Below are positions 30,025 to 40,243 of a DNA stretch of 64,000 nucleotides, one piece after another. Where the stretch lies: positions 60,608 through 124,607 of the forward strand of contig JAFIEG010000001.1 of the NCBI GenBank assembly GCA_020832665.1. Reading direction: 5' to 3'. Source of the stretch: Pararhodobacter sp. GTDB lineage: Bacteria; Pseudomonadota; Alphaproteobacteria; Rhodobacterales; Rhodobacteraceae. The notes beneath the pieces were generated by a model. The model did not search any database. It was not told the origin of the DNA and worked only from the letters and a program-made list of their open reading frames with translations. Position 1 is the first letter of the stretch. Each line of letters begins with the position of its first letter. Position numbers and translations under genes: made by a program.

Positions 30025-30495
30025 TTAAACCCGATGATACGGCCCCCCCGCCAGGATCGAGGCGGCGCGGTAAAGCTGCTCGGTCAGCATCACCCGCACC
30101 AGCATGTGCGGCCAGACCATCGCCCCGAACGAAAGCGCCATCGCCGCCTGGTCGCGCAGCGCAGGGGCCAGCCCGTCGGCGCCGCCGATGAAGAAGGCCA
30201 GATCATTCGCGCCCCCATCGCGCCAGCGCGCCAGACGGTCGGCGAATTCGGGCGAGCTGAGCACCTCGCCTCGCTCGTCCAGCGCCACGCTCAACGCGCC
30301 GGCGGGGCAGGCGCGGCGCAACAGCGCCGCCTCGGCCTCGATGCCGCCGCCGCGTTTGTCCTCGATCTGGTGCTCGGAAAGCGGGCCCAGCCCCAGCCCC
30401 CGACCGGTGCGGTCGAAGCGCTGGGCGTAGTCATCGACAAGCGCCCGCTCCGGCCCCTTGCGCAGCCGGCCCACGGCGCACAGATGCACGCGCAT
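30025..30495 (-). CDS. rlmH: 23S rRNA (pseudouridine1915-N3)-methyltransferase
   Basis: [44 protein letters not shown] overlap with rsfS. Confidence 0.93.
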   Translation of the reverse strand: MRVHLCAVGRLRKGPERALVDDYAQRFDRTGRGLGLGPLSEHQIEDKRGGGIEAEAALLRRACPAGALSVALDERGEVLSSPEFADRLARWRDGGANDLAFFIGGADGLAPALRDQAAMALSFGAMVWPHMLVRVMLTEQLYRAASILAGGPYHRV

Positions 30496-30962
30496 CAGGC
30501 GGGGCTGCCCCCGGCGCCGCTCATCTGCCACATCTTTTCAAGCTGGTAGAACTCGCGCACCTCGGGGCGAAAGACATGCACGACGACATCGCCGGTGTCG
30601 ATCAGCACCCAGTCGCCGGTTTCCCTGCCCTCGGCGCGCGCGCTCAGCCGGAAATTCTGCTTCAGCCGGTCGAGCAGCTTTTCGGCGATGGCGACAACCT
30701 GCCGCGACGACCGGCCCGAGCAGATCACCATGTGATCGGCCATCGCGGAACGCCCGCGCAGATCGATCTGCACGATGTCCTCGGCCTTGTCGTCATCGAG
30801 CGATTGCAGGACCAGCGCCAGAATGTCATCGCCCGTATAATCTGCGGGCGCGGTGTTCGGGGCGGGGGCCACGGCGGTGGCCTGGTCTATGTAAGACAGA
30901 ATGCTGTCCTCCTGCGTGACGGTACTGTCGTCAAATGTAGCATCGGCCAGGACATATCTCAA
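30495..30962 (-). CDS. rsfS: ribosome silencing factor
   Basis: [50 protein letters not shown]; start (TTG) uncertain. Confidence 0.88.
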   Translation of the reverse strand: MRYVLADATFDDSTVTQEDSILSYIDQATAVAPAPNTAPADYTGDDILALVLQSLDDDKAEDIVQIDLRGRSAMADHMVICSGRSSRQVVAIAEKLLDRLKQNFRLSARAEGRETGDWVLIDTGDVVVHVFRPEVREFYQLEKMWQMSGAGGSPA

Positions 30963-32356
30963 CGTGCCGCGCCAGTTTCCGGGCCGGTGTTGGCGGGATT
31001 GTGCGCTTGCGGCCCGCGCGCCGGATCGCCCGGCCCGGTTTCGCCTGCGGGGCCATGCGGCGGCGTGTCCAGCAGCTTTACCTCGCGCTGCGGGAAGGGG
31101 ATGGTAATGCCGTGTTCTTTGAACGCATCCCACAGCGCCAGATAGATCTCGCCGCGCACGCTGGCCAGGCCGCGCGTGGCATCAGCGATCCAGAAGCGCA
31201 GCAGATAATTCACCGAATAATCGCCAAACCCGGTGATGTGGCAGCGAACCTGCCGATCGGCCAGAACGCGGGGCACCGTGCGCGCGGCCTCCACCGCAAT
31301 CCGCCGGACCAGATGCGGGTCATCGCCATAGGAGGTGGCGAAGGCCAGATCCAGCCGCACGAATTCGTCCGAATGCGACCAGTTCACCATCTGCCCGGTG
31401 ACCAGATCCTCGTTGGGGATCAGATATTCGCGCCCGTCGCGGGTGACCACCGAGACATAGCGCGCACCCAGCTGGTTGACCCACCCGAAGGTGCTGCCCA
31501 GGCTGATCACGTCACCCGGCTTGATCGACTTGTCGAGCAGGATGACGATACCCGAGAAAAGGTTCGACACGACCTTTTGCAGGCCAAAGCCGATGCCCAG
31601 CCCGATGGCGCCCGAGATTACCGCCAGCGCCGTCAGGTCGAAACCCAGCGCCCTGAGCCCGATGACGATGGCCAGCGAGAACAGCACCAGCTGCACCGCC
31701 TTTCCCGCCAGCACGCGGCTGGAGGGCGAAAGATCCTCGTATGCCTCGATACGGTTGACGGCGATACGGGTCAGCAATCTGGCCAGGAAGATCAGCAGCC
31801 CGGTGAGCAGCAGCGCCACGATCACCGTCAGCAGGGAAAGTCGGAAATCCTCGACGGTGATGGCGATGCTGTCCAGAAAGTTGGCAGCTTGTTCCAGAAA
31901 ACCCAGAAAATGCAGCGCGATATAGATCCATGCCGCCCAGGTCAGAATCCGGCGCAGCGGGCGGTTGCGGATAAGCTGACCGGCAAAGCTGACCAGAACC
32001 CATGCGCTGGCGATGACCGCCCAGACCTCGATGACGTAATTTCTCGCCTCGGGGGCCAGATCCTCCAGCACCAGGTAAAGGCTCCACGCCAGTACCACGA
32101 AAATCACGCCGCGCAGCCGATTCTCGACAATGATGGCCAGCCGCAAGCGCCAGCGTGGCCAGCCCTCCCTGGCGCGCACGCGCTCCAGCAGACGCGGGCC
32201 CAGCCAACGGCGGATCAGATGCGCGGCGCCAAAAAGCGCCAGCAGGATGGCCGCCTGGTAGAACTGCCAGGGCTGCGCCATGTCGCGCAGAAAGGTCTGC
32301 GCCTGCTCGAAAAGCTGCTGACCTGCATCCAGCAGGTCGGGGTCGATCTGCTCCAA
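30959..32356 (-). CDS. MscS family mechanosensitive ion channel
   Basis: ISGAIGLGIGFGLQKVVSNLFSGIVILLDKSIKPGDVI. Confidence 0.92.
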   Translation of the reverse strand: MEQIDPDLLDAGQQLFEQAQTFLRDMAQPWQFYQAAILLALFGAAHLIRRWLGPRLLERVRAREGWPRWRLRLAIIVENRLRGVIFVVLAWSLYLVLEDLAPEARNYVIEVWAVIASAWVLVSFAGQLIRNRPLRRILTWAAWIYIALHFLGFLEQAANFLDSIAITVEDFRLSLLTVIVALLLTGLLIFLARLLTRIAVNRIEAYEDLSPSSRVLAGKAVQLVLFSLAIVIGLRALGFDLTALAVISGAIGLGIGFGLQKVVSNLFSGIVILLDKSIKPGDVISLGSTFGWVNQLGARYVSVVTRDGREYLIPNEDLVTGQMVNWSHSDEFVRLDLAFATSYGDDPHLVRRIAVEAARTVPRVLADRQVRCHITGFGDYSVNYLLRFWIADATRGLASVRGEIYLALWDAFKEHGITIPFPQREVKLLDTPPHGPAGETGPGDPARGPQAHNPANTGPETGAAR

Positions 32357-32667
32357 GGCCGGTCTCCGTTGCGGCGCCTGAGCGCTCTTGTGCCCGTGGC
32401 CAGCCTACCTTCAGCGTGGCGACTGTCCAGCGGCAATGGCGCCATCGCCATTGCCACGGCGCCGATTCGCGCGTATCTAGCAGGCCATGCCGCGTTATTT
32501 CGACATGACCGACCACGCTCGCCTGCCGCAGCGCTTCGACCGCGAAACCCGGTCGATCCTCGCGCGACTTCGCTGAGCGCGCGTTAACGCCCGCATAACG
32601 CGCCGGCCCGCACCGACAGGCGCCCGCCCACTTCCTGACAGTTTCCAATTAGCCGAGAGAACGAGCC

Positions 32668-34086
32668 ATGACCGCTCCGAAAACCCTCTATGACAAGATC
32701 TGGAATGCTCATCTGGTTGATGAACAGCCCGATGGCACCAGCCTCATCTATATCGACCGCCACCTGGTGCACGAGGTCACCAGCCCGCAGGCCTTCGAGG
32801 GGCTGCGCATGTCGGGGCGCAGGCCGCGCGCGCCCGAAAAGACCATCGCCGTGCCCGATCACAACGTGCCCACCACGGAAGGCCGCGACGAGCATATCGA
32901 AAACGAGGAAAGCCGCATCCAGGTCGAGGCGCTGGATCGCAATGCCCGCGAATTCGGCATCCACTACTACCCGGTCAGCGATGTTCGCCAGGGGATCGTG
33001 CATATTATTGGCCCCGAACAGGGCTGGACATTGCCGGGCATGACCATCGTCTGCGGAGACAGCCACACCGCCACGCATGGTGCCTTTGGCGCGCTGGCGC
33101 ACGGCATCGGCACTTCGGAAGTCGAGCATGTGCTTGCCACGCAGACGCTGATCCAGCGCAAGGGCAAGAACATGAAGGTGGAAATCACTGGCAAGCTGCC
33201 GCCCTGGGTCACGGCCAAGGACATCACGCTTTCGGTCATCGGTGCCACCGGCACTGCCGGCGGCACCGGCCATGTCATCGAGTATTGCGGCGAGGCGATC
33301 CGCGAGCTGTCGATGGAAGGGCGCATGACGGTGTGCAACATGGCCATCGAGGGCGGCGCCCGCGCTGGGCTGATCGCGCCCGATGAAAAGACCTTTGAAT
33401 ACGTCAAGGGCCGGCCGCACGCGCCCAAGGGCGCGGCCTGGGAGGCGGCGCTGGCATACTGGCAGACGCTGAAATCCGACGAGGGCGCGCATTGGGACAA
33501 GGTCGTCACCCTGCGCGCCGAGGATATCGAGCCCGTGGTCACCTGGGGCACCTCGCCCGAGGATGTGCTGCCCATCACCGGCGAGGTGCCGGCCCCGGAA
33601 AGCTTCTCCGGCGGCAAGGTTGGCGCGGCGAAGCGCTCGCTCGAATATATGGGGCTTCAGCCGGGCACGAAACTCACCGAAATCCCCATCGACGCTGTGT
33701 TCATCGGCTCGTGCACCAATGGCCGCATCGAGGATCTGCGCGCCGCGGCCGCCGTGCTCAAGGGCCGCAAGCTGGCGCCGGGCGTGCGCGGCATGGTGGT
33801 GCCCGGTTCGGGGCTGGTGCGCGCCCAGGCCGAGGAAGAAGGGCTGGCGCAGATCTTCATCGATGCCGGGTTTGAGTGGCGCCTCGCTGGTTGCTCCATG
33901 TGTCTGGCCATGAACCCTGATCAGCTTGCCCCGGGCGAGCGCTGCGCGGCCACCTCGAACCGCAATTTCGAGGGCCGCCAGGGCCGCGGCGGGCGTACGC
34001 ATCTGATGTCGCCCGCCATGGCCGCTGCCGCCGGCGTCACCGGCCAGCTGACCGATGTGCGCGAGCTGATGGGCGAAACGGTCTGA
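32668..34086 (+). CDS. leuC: 3-isopropylmalate dehydratase large subunit
   Basis: 472 aa; [45 protein letters not shown]. Confidence 0.97.
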   Translation: MTAPKTLYDKIWNAHLVDEQPDGTSLIYIDRHLVHEVTSPQAFEGLRMSGRRPRAPEKTIAVPDHNVPTTEGRDEHIENEESRIQVEALDRNAREFGIHYYPVSDVRQGIVHIIGPEQGWTLPGMTIVCGDSHTATHGAFGALAHGIGTSEVEHVLATQTLIQRKGKNMKVEITGKLPPWVTAKDITLSVIGATGTAGGTGHVIEYCGEAIRELSMEGRMTVCNMAIEGGARAGLIAPDEKTFEYVKGRPHAPKGAAWEAALAYWQTLKSDEGAHWDKVVTLRAEDIEPVVTWGTSPEDVLPITGEVPAPESFSGGKVGAAKRSLEYMGLQPGTKLTEIPIDAVFIGSCTNGRIEDLRAAAAVLKGRKLAPGVRGMVVPGSGLVRAQAEEEGLAQIFIDAGFEWRLAGCSMCLAMNPDQLAPGERCAATSNRNFEGRQGRGGRTHLMSPAMAAAAGVTGQLTDVRELMGETV

Positions 34087-34115
34087 GCTTCATCTTGCCA
34101 GAAATACGCCGGGGC

Positions 34116-34152
34116 GCCGGCTGGTGCGCCACTGGTTCAAGCACCAGCCGGC
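34116..34152. repeat. perfect 12-bp inverted repeat between leuC and leuD
   Basis: GCCGGCTGGTGC (34116-34127) / GCACCAGCCGGC (34141-34152), 13-nt loop. Confidence 0.8.
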
Positions 34153-34193
34153 GCGGGCAGCGCCCCTACCCGGCCTCTCCGAAAGGGAAATCG

Positions 34194-34799
34194 ATGGAAA
34201 AATTCACCACCCTGACCGGCATCGCCGCGCCGCTGCCGCTGGTCAATATCGACACCGACATGATCATCCCCAAGCAGTATCTGAAGACCATCCAGCGCAC
34301 AGGGCTGGGCAAGGGGCTGTTCGACGAGATGCGCTATGACGACAAGGGCAACGAGATCGCCGATTTCGTGCTCAACCAGCCGGCCTACAGGCAGGCGGAA
34401 ATCCTGGTCGCCGGTGACAATTTCGGCTGCGGCTCTTCGCGCGAGCACGCGCCCTGGGCGCTGATGGATTTCGGCATCCGCTGCGTGATCTCTACCAGCT
34501 TTGCCGATATCTTCTACAACAACTGCTTCAAGAACGGCATCCTGCCGGTGGTGCTGCCGCAAGATGCAGTGGACTACCTGATGGAAGATGCGCGCAGGGG
34601 CGCCAATGCCCGCATCGCCGTCGATCTCGAGGCGCAGACCGTCACCGCCTCGGACGGCACCGCCTTTCACTTCGAGATCGACGCGTTCAAGAAGCACTGC
34701 CTGCTCAACGGGCTCGACGATATCGCGCTGACGCTCGAGAAAGTCTCTGCAATTGACACTTTCGAGACGCGGACGAAAACGCTCTATCCTTGGGTCTGA
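34194..34799 (+). CDS. leuD: 3-isopropylmalate dehydratase small subunit
   Basis: [50 protein letters not shown]. Confidence 0.97.
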   Translation: MEKFTTLTGIAAPLPLVNIDTDMIIPKQYLKTIQRTGLGKGLFDEMRYDDKGNEIADFVLNQPAYRQAEILVAGDNFGCGSSREHAPWALMDFGIRCVISTSFADIFYNNCFKNGILPVVLPQDAVDYLMEDARRGANARIAVDLEAQTVTASDGTAFHFEIDAFKKHCLLNGLDDIALTLEKVSAIDTFETRTKTLYPWV

Positions 34800-34824
34800 C
34801 AGGCAGCGTTACACAACATGTTGT

Positions 34825-34852
34825 GGCGCCCCGCCGGGGCGCCATTTTTTTT
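34825..34852 (+). terminator. rho-independent terminator after leuD
   Basis: GGCGCCCC-GCC-GGGGCGCC-A-T8. Confidence 0.9.
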
Positions 34853-35053
34853 CCGCAAAGTTGATGCAAAGCGGCGACAGTTTTTCCTCGAAAAAGCACC
34901 GCGGCTTGAAGACACTTCCCTCAGCTATTGCGGGATGCGTCGGAAATGGGCAGAATTGTGGCAAAACTGAGGCAGGCCGTCATCTTTCGCGGCCGGCACG
35001 GGCACAAGAACAACGAAGCCCCCGGCGAGAACTGGCGGGCCAAGAGCAGGTAT

Positions 35054-35905
35054 ATGGGCAAAACCGGGGCGAATGCCAATCTTCCCGGCGCGGTGCTCCG
35101 CGCTGTGTGCGTGGCCGGGCTGGTCATGCTGCCGGCGCTGGTGGTGCCAAGCGTCGCTCCCGAGGTGGCGCAACTTTCAGTGCTGCTGGCGATCTTCGCC
35201 GGCGGGGTCATCCTTGCCGAATACTCGTCGGATTACCCCGGCATCATCGAATTCCGCTTTGCAGCACCCTTCAACCGAACCCGTTTTCTGCTGGTGGCGA
35301 TGATGGTGCTGATGCTGGCGCTCATGTTGCGCCATGATGCAATGCCGGGCCCGGCCGGGGCGATGGCGGCGGCGCTGGCCGCCGGCTGCGGCCAGATGCT
35401 GGATTTCGCGCTCTCCCCGGTGCGGTTGCTGGTTGCCGCGCTGCCCGAGGGGTTGGGCGCGGCGCATCTGGCGGCCGTGCATGATGGCGCCGCGCTTGCC
35501 ATGGTGCTGGGCGTGACCACGGTGCTGGGCTTCGTCACCGCAATCAGGCTGAACTACTGGCCGATGGGGCATGGCCCGTTCAATGTCTGGATAAACCTGC
35601 CTACCTTCGACCCCACGGCGGGCAATGACGTGGTGGAAAGGCTGCTGCGCACAGCCCGCATTAACATTCTGTTAGGGCTCGTCCTGCCATTCCTGTTGCC
35701 GGGGGTGATCATCGCCTCGGCGGTACTGGTGCAGCCGCTGACGCTGGAATCGCCCATGGGCTTCGTCTGGGGGATCGTGCTTTGGGCCTTCGTGCCGGTC
35801 AGCCTGGTGATGCGCGGCGTGGCCATGATCCGCGTGGCACGGATGATCCGCGCCAACCGCCGCCGCTTCGCCGATTCCGAGGGCAACGCCTTCGTCACCG
35901 TCTGA
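35054..35905 (+). CDS. hypothetical multi-TM protein
   Basis: ORF in leuD-asd interval with several TM segments; start uncertain. Confidence 0.65.
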   Translation: MGKTGANANLPGAVLRAVCVAGLVMLPALVVPSVAPEVAQLSVLLAIFAGGVILAEYSSDYPGIIEFRFAAPFNRTRFLLVAMMVLMLALMLRHDAMPGPAGAMAAALAAGCGQMLDFALSPVRLLVAALPEGLGAAHLAAVHDGAALAMVLGVTTVLGFVTAIRLNYWPMGHGPFNVWINLPTFDPTAGNDVVERLLRTARINILLGLVLPFLLPGVIIASAVLVQPLTLESPMGFVWGIVLWAFVPVSLVMRGVAMIRVARMIRANRRRFADSEGNAFVTV

Positions 35906-35955
35906 AACGCCGCCCGCTGTTTCCGCCATTCCCTTTCCGGCCCGGCGCGCTGATC

Positions 35956-37026
35956 GTGCTTGCCGTGCTGGCGGTGGCAATGCTTGCCCTGCAAGCCGCA
36001 GCCCCAAGGGCGCAAACGGCACAGCAGGCGGCGCAATCCCTGCGCCTGGCCGTTCATCACACCGAATTGCGGCGCGACGGACCCGGCCTTTTGCTGCGCG
36101 ACATCCGCCGGCAGGCGCCCGATGTGCTGGCGGTGCGCGACACGCTGGCGGCCGCGCGCCCCGATGTGGTGTTGCTTCTGGGGTTTGATTACGATCTCGA
36201 CGGGTTGGCGCTGGCCGCCTTTGCCGCGCTTCTGGCCGAGGCCGGCCACCTCATGCCACACCGCTTCGCGCTGCGCCCCAATCGCGGCATGGCAACCGGG
36301 ATCGACCTTGACGGCGATGGGCGCACCGGCACGCCCGATGACGCCCAGGGCTGGGGCCGTTTTACCGGCGCCGGCGGCATGGCGATCCTGTCGCAGCTGC
36401 CCATCCGCCACGGTGGCGTGCGCGATCACTCGGATTTCCTTTGGCGCGACCTGCCAGGCGCCATGCTGCCAAGCCATGACGGGCGCCCCTTCCCCTCGGC
36501 AGAGGTTTTCGACATCCAGCGCCTGGCCAGCACCGGCTACTGGCTGGTTCCCGTGGCGCTGCCCGGTGGGGGCGAGATAACGCTGATGAGCTGGCATGCC
36601 GGCCCGCCCGCCTTTGGCGGCCCCCATGGCCGCAACCGGCTGCGCAACCATGACGAAAACACCTTCTGGGTGCATCTGCTCGACGACCGCTTGCCGATGG
36701 CGCCGCCCGCGCCGCCCTTCGTGCTGATGGGCAACGCCAATCTGGGCCCCGAGCGCGGTGAGGGCATGCACCGGGCCATGCGCCGCCTGCTTGCCCATCC
36801 GGCGCTGCAAGACCCCAGCCCCACCGGTCGCCGCCCCGGCGGCCCGGCAGAACCCGACACCGCCACCGCCCATTTCCCGCGCGGCCCCGGGGTGCTGCGC
36901 GGCAGCTACATCCTGCCCGATGCCGGGCTGCATGTGCTGGACAGCGGGCTGATCTGGCCGCCCGAACCGGCGCGCCATGCACTGGTCTGGGCCGATATCG
37001 CCTTGCCCGGCGCCGCGCCGCGCTGA
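35956..37026 (+). CDS. endonuclease/exonuclease/phosphatase family protein
   Basis: LRLAVHHTELRRDGPGLLLRDIRRQAPDVL, ...RTGTPDDAQGWGRFTGAGGMAILSQLPI; start uncertain. Confidence 0.75.
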   Translation: MLAVLAVAMLALQAAAPRAQTAQQAAQSLRLAVHHTELRRDGPGLLLRDIRRQAPDVLAVRDTLAAARPDVVLLLGFDYDLDGLALAAFAALLAEAGHLMPHRFALRPNRGMATGIDLDGDGRTGTPDDAQGWGRFTGAGGMAILSQLPIRHGGVRDHSDFLWRDLPGAMLPSHDGRPFPSAEVFDIQRLASTGYWLVPVALPGGGEITLMSWHAGPPAFGGPHGRNRLRNHDENTFWVHLLDDRLPMAPPAPPFVLMGNANLGPERGEGMHRAMRRLLAHPALQDPSPTGRRPGGPAEPDTATAHFPRGPGVLRGSYILPDAGLHVLDSGLIWPPEPARHALVWADIALPGAAPR

Positions 37027-37141
37027 GCCGGGCGCGAGGCGCGCAACCGGCCCGCAGGCAGGGAGCGAATCGAATCCCGCCCTTTCCCCCGGCGCGCGGC
37101 TGATGTATGGCCCGCCCCACATGCCTTTGAAGGAGTGAAGC

Positions 37142-38164
37142 ATGGGCTATCGAGTCGTCGTTGTTGGCGCCACGGGCAATGTGGGCCGCGAAATGCTGAG
37201 CATTCTTGCCGAGCGGGAGTTCCCGGTCGCAGAGATCGCCGCGCTGGCCTCGCGCCGCAGCCTTGGCACCGAATGCAGCTTTGGCGACAAGACCCTCAAA
37301 TGCCAGGATCTCGAACATTTCGATTTCACCGGCTGGGATATTGCCTTTTTCGCCATCGGTTCGGAGGCGACGAAGATCCACGCCCCGCGCGCGGCAAAGC
37401 AGGGCTGCGTGGTGATCGACAATTCCTCGCTCTACCGCTACGACCGCGATGTGCCGCTGGTGGTGCCCGAGGTGAATGCCGAGGCCGTCGATGGCTACGC
37501 CAAGAAGAACATCATCGCCAACCCCAACTGCTCGACCGCGCAGATGGTGGTGGCGCTCAAGCCGCTGCATGACCGCGCGCGCATCAAGCGGGTTGTGGTG
37601 AGCACCTACCAGTCGGTTTCGGGCACCGGCAAGGATGCGATGGACGAGCTGTGGAACCAGACCAAGGGCATGTATGTGCCGGGTCAGGAGGTGGCGGCCT
37701 CGGTCTATCCCAAGCAGATCGCCTTCAATGTCATCCCGCATATCGACAGCTTCATGGAAGACGGCTCGACGCGCGAGGAGTGGAAGATGGTCGTTGAGAC
37801 CAAGAAGATCCTCGACAAGTCGATCAAGCTGACCGCGACCTGCGTGCGCGTGCCGGTCTTCGTGGGCCATGCCGAGGCGATCAATATCGAATTCGAGGAT
37901 CACCTCGACGAGGAAGAGGCGCGCGACATCCTGCGCGAGGCGCCGGGGATCATGGTCGTCGACAAGCGCGAGCCGGGCGGCTACATCACGCCGGTCGATT
38001 GCGTGGGCGATTTCGCCACCTTCATCAGCCGCATCAGGCAGGATTCGACCATCGAGAACGGGCTCAACCTGTGGTGCGTTTCCGACAATCTGCGCAAGGG
38101 CGCGGCGCTCAATGCGGTGCAGATCGCCGAGGTGCTGGGCAAGCGCTGCCTGAAGAAGGGGTGA
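37142..38164 (+). CDS. asd: aspartate-semialdehyde dehydrogenase
   Basis: MGYRVVVVGATGNVGREMLSIL; NPNCSTAQMVVALKPLHD. Confidence 0.97.
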   Translation: MGYRVVVVGATGNVGREMLSILAEREFPVAEIAALASRRSLGTECSFGDKTLKCQDLEHFDFTGWDIAFFAIGSEATKIHAPRAAKQGCVVIDNSSLYRYDRDVPLVVPEVNAEAVDGYAKKNIIANPNCSTAQMVVALKPLHDRARIKRVVVSTYQSVSGTGKDAMDELWNQTKGMYVPGQEVAASVYPKQIAFNVIPHIDSFMEDGSTREEWKMVVETKKILDKSIKLTATCVRVPVFVGHAEAINIEFEDHLDEEEARDILREAPGIMVVDKREPGGYITPVDCVGDFATFISRIRQDSTIENGLNLWCVSDNLRKGAALNAVQIAEVLGKRCLKKG

Positions 38165-38185
38165 AGGGGGCCTGCATTTGGCGAC

Positions 38186-38212
38186 GCATGATGGGCACTA
38201 TAGCCCATCCTA
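38186..38212. repeat. small REP-like hairpin (GATGGGC-ACTATA-GCCCATC-CTACG)
   Basis: inverted repeat in asd-cca convergent intergenic region. Confidence 0.5.
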
Positions 38213-38291
38213 CGATGGCCGGGCCGCTGCTTTTTAATGCGGTCAGTTCGGGCGAAACCGGTGAAGCGATATGTCCCGCCCGTGCCGCCAG

Positions 38292-38366
38292 GCACGGGCA
38301 GCGCCCGACCCGCCCCCCAGGGGCAGGCGCTTCTCGCTCACCCCTCGGGTCGGGCGCTGCCCGTGC
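38292..38366. repeat. perfect 21-bp inverted repeat between convergent asd and cca genes
   Basis: GCACGGGCAGCGCCCGACCCG (38292-38312) / CGGGTCGGGCGCTGCCCGTGC (38346-38366), 33-nt loop. Confidence 0.9.
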
Positions 38367-38408
38367 TTAAGCTGTCACAATCAATCGGCTGTGGCAGCGA
38401 ACCCGAAA

Positions 38409-39617
38409 CTATGCTGGCCGTTCGGTGGATGGGCTGGACAATGCAAGTTGCACCAACTCATCCCGCCCCGGCGCGAAATCCTGCGCGATCCAGTGCTCCT
38501 TGGCACGCTTGAGTGCCGCGCCCAGCGCCGCGCCCTGCAATTGCGGCATCAGGTCGACCGGGCGCAGCGGAAATTCCGCCGCCGCGCCACGCTCGATTGC
38601 CGTTTCCCATCCATCGGCCAGCGCCGTGCCCGCCTGTGCCGCGCGCGCCAGCGCCGCATCGCGCCCCAGCGCCGCGCCCAGCCGGTAGCCCAGCTCGGCC
38701 GGCCCGGCCTTGCCCGTCATCGCCGCGCGCAGTCGCTGCAGATCCTGCGCCGCCGTGCGTGACAGGCGCAGGCGCTCGGCCGCGCCTTCGCCGCCCAGCG
38801 CCGCCAGCCGTCTGATCCAGCCGCCCGCGCCAACCCCCGCGCCACCCGCTGCCGCTTCCAGCGCCACCAGCCGCGCCAGCGCGTCGGGCGCGGCGCCGGG
38901 CAGCACATGCGCCAGCACCCCGGTTTCTTCCATCGCCGCCACCGAGGGCGCCGGATCGGGCGCGCCCAGAAGCCGGCGCATCTCGGCGCCCACGCGCTCG
39001 CGCGAAAGGTTTTCCAGCTGCGCCGCATGCGCCGCGCAGGCCGCCACCGCTTGCGGATCGAAGCCCTGCGCCGGGTCGCCATATTGCGCGCAGAAGCGAA
39101 AGAAGCGCAGGATGCGCAGGTAATCTTCTTCGATGCGGTTCTCGGCGGTGCCGACAAAGCGCACCCGGCGCGCGCGCAGATCGGCCAGCCCCTTGCCCAG
39201 CGGGTCGATCACATGCCCGTCAGCGCGCGCATAGAGCGCGTTCATGGTGAAATCGCGCCGCGCAGCATCGGCGCGCAGATCGATGCTGAAGGCCACCCGC
39301 GCGTGGCGGCCAAAGGTTTCGATATCGTGGCGAAAGGTGGTGACCTCGTATCCGGTGCCGCCCGACACCACAGTGACGGTGCCATGCTCGATGCCGGTGG
39401 GCACGGCGCGCAGCCCGGCCAGATCGGCCAGCGCGGAAACGGTTTCGGGCAGCGCATCGGTGGCGATATCGACATCGCTCACCGGCACGCCCAGAAGCGC
39501 GTTGCGCACGCAGCCGCCCACGCAAAAGGCGTGAAAACCGGCCCTGGCCAGCATGGCAAGAACCGCCTGCGTGTCCTCGCTGTGCAGCCAGTCGCCGCTG
39601 ACCCGGGGCGCGTTCAT
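38409..39617 (-). CDS. CCA tRNA nucleotidyltransferase
   Basis: FCVGGCVRNALLGVPVSDVDIATDA; RRDFTMNALYAR. Confidence 0.93.
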   Translation of the reverse strand: MNAPRVSGDWLHSEDTQAVLAMLARAGFHAFCVGGCVRNALLGVPVSDVDIATDALPETVSALADLAGLRAVPTGIEHGTVTVVSGGTGYEVTTFRHDIETFGRHARVAFSIDLRADAARRDFTMNALYARADGHVIDPLGKGLADLRARRVRFVGTAENRIEEDYLRILRFFRFCAQYGDPAQGFDPQAVAACAAHAAQLENLSRERVGAEMRRLLGAPDPAPSVAAMEETGVLAHVLPGAAPDALARLVALEAAAGGAGVGAGGWIRRLAALGGEGAAERLRLSRTAAQDLQRLRAAMTGKAGPAELGYRLGAALGRDAALARAAQAGTALADGWETAIERGAAAEFPLRPVDLMPQLQGAALGAALKRAKEHWIAQDFAPGRDELVQLALSSPSTERPA

Positions 39618-40243
39618 CGCCTTTCCCCCGCCCCGGCATCGCGCAACCCCTCGGCGAGCGCGCGCAGCATCCGCGCGGTGGCGCCCCAGATGTAATACGG
39701 CCCCCAGGGCACGGTGTAATAGGCCCGCCACTGCCCCAGCCAGCGCCGCCGTTCCACCCGGTAATTCGCCGGATCGGCCAGATGCGCCAGCGGTACGAAA
39801 AAGGCTTCCTCGACCTCGCCGCGCTCGGGCACGGGGCGGAAGGGGGCGCCCAGAAGGCCCAGAACCGGGGTCACATCATAGCCGGTGACGGTTTCATGCG
39901 GCGGCAGATGGCCGATCACCCGCACCAGCGCCGGGTCGAGCGCCACTTCCTCATTCGCCTCGCGCAGCGCCGCGGCGGTGGCGTCGGCATCATCGGCGTC
40001 GATCTTGCCGCCGGGCAGGGCGATCTGCCCGGCATGGTGGCGCAGCCCCGAGGCGCGCTTGGTCAAGAGCACCGACAGCCCGCCCGCGGGCCGCTCGGCC
40101 AGGGCCACCAGCACCGCCGCGGGGCGCAACGCGCGACCTGCGGGCGGGCGGTAGCCTGGGTTCAGATCGAAATCCGACGAGGGTTTGGGACGCGCATTGA
40201 GCCGCGCGCAGGCGCGCGCCAGCGCCTCAGCCGCGCTGCTCAT
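39614..40243 (-). CDS. CoA pyrophosphatase (Nudix)
   Basis: LPGGKIDADDADATAAALREANEEVAL Nudix box; LTKRASGLRHHAGQIALPGG. Confidence 0.88.
   Translation of the reverse strand: MSSAAEALARACARLNARPKPSSDFDLNPGYRPPAGRALRPAAVLVALAERPAGGLSVLLTKRASGLRHHAGQIALPGGKIDADDADATAAALREANEEVALDPALVRVIGHLPPHETVTGYDVTPVLGLLGAPFRPVPERGEVEEAFFVPLAHLADPANYRVERRRWLGQWRAYYTVPWGPYYIWGATARMLRALAEGLRDAGAGERR

Noticed and set aside
32584-34002. 472-aa minus-strand ORF opposite leuC
   Set aside because: Antisense shadow of a highly conserved gene.
35554-37143. 529-aa minus-strand ORF opposite membrane protein and endonuclease genes
   Set aside because: Spans two supported plus-strand genes and has no recognisable motifs; frame artefact of high GC.
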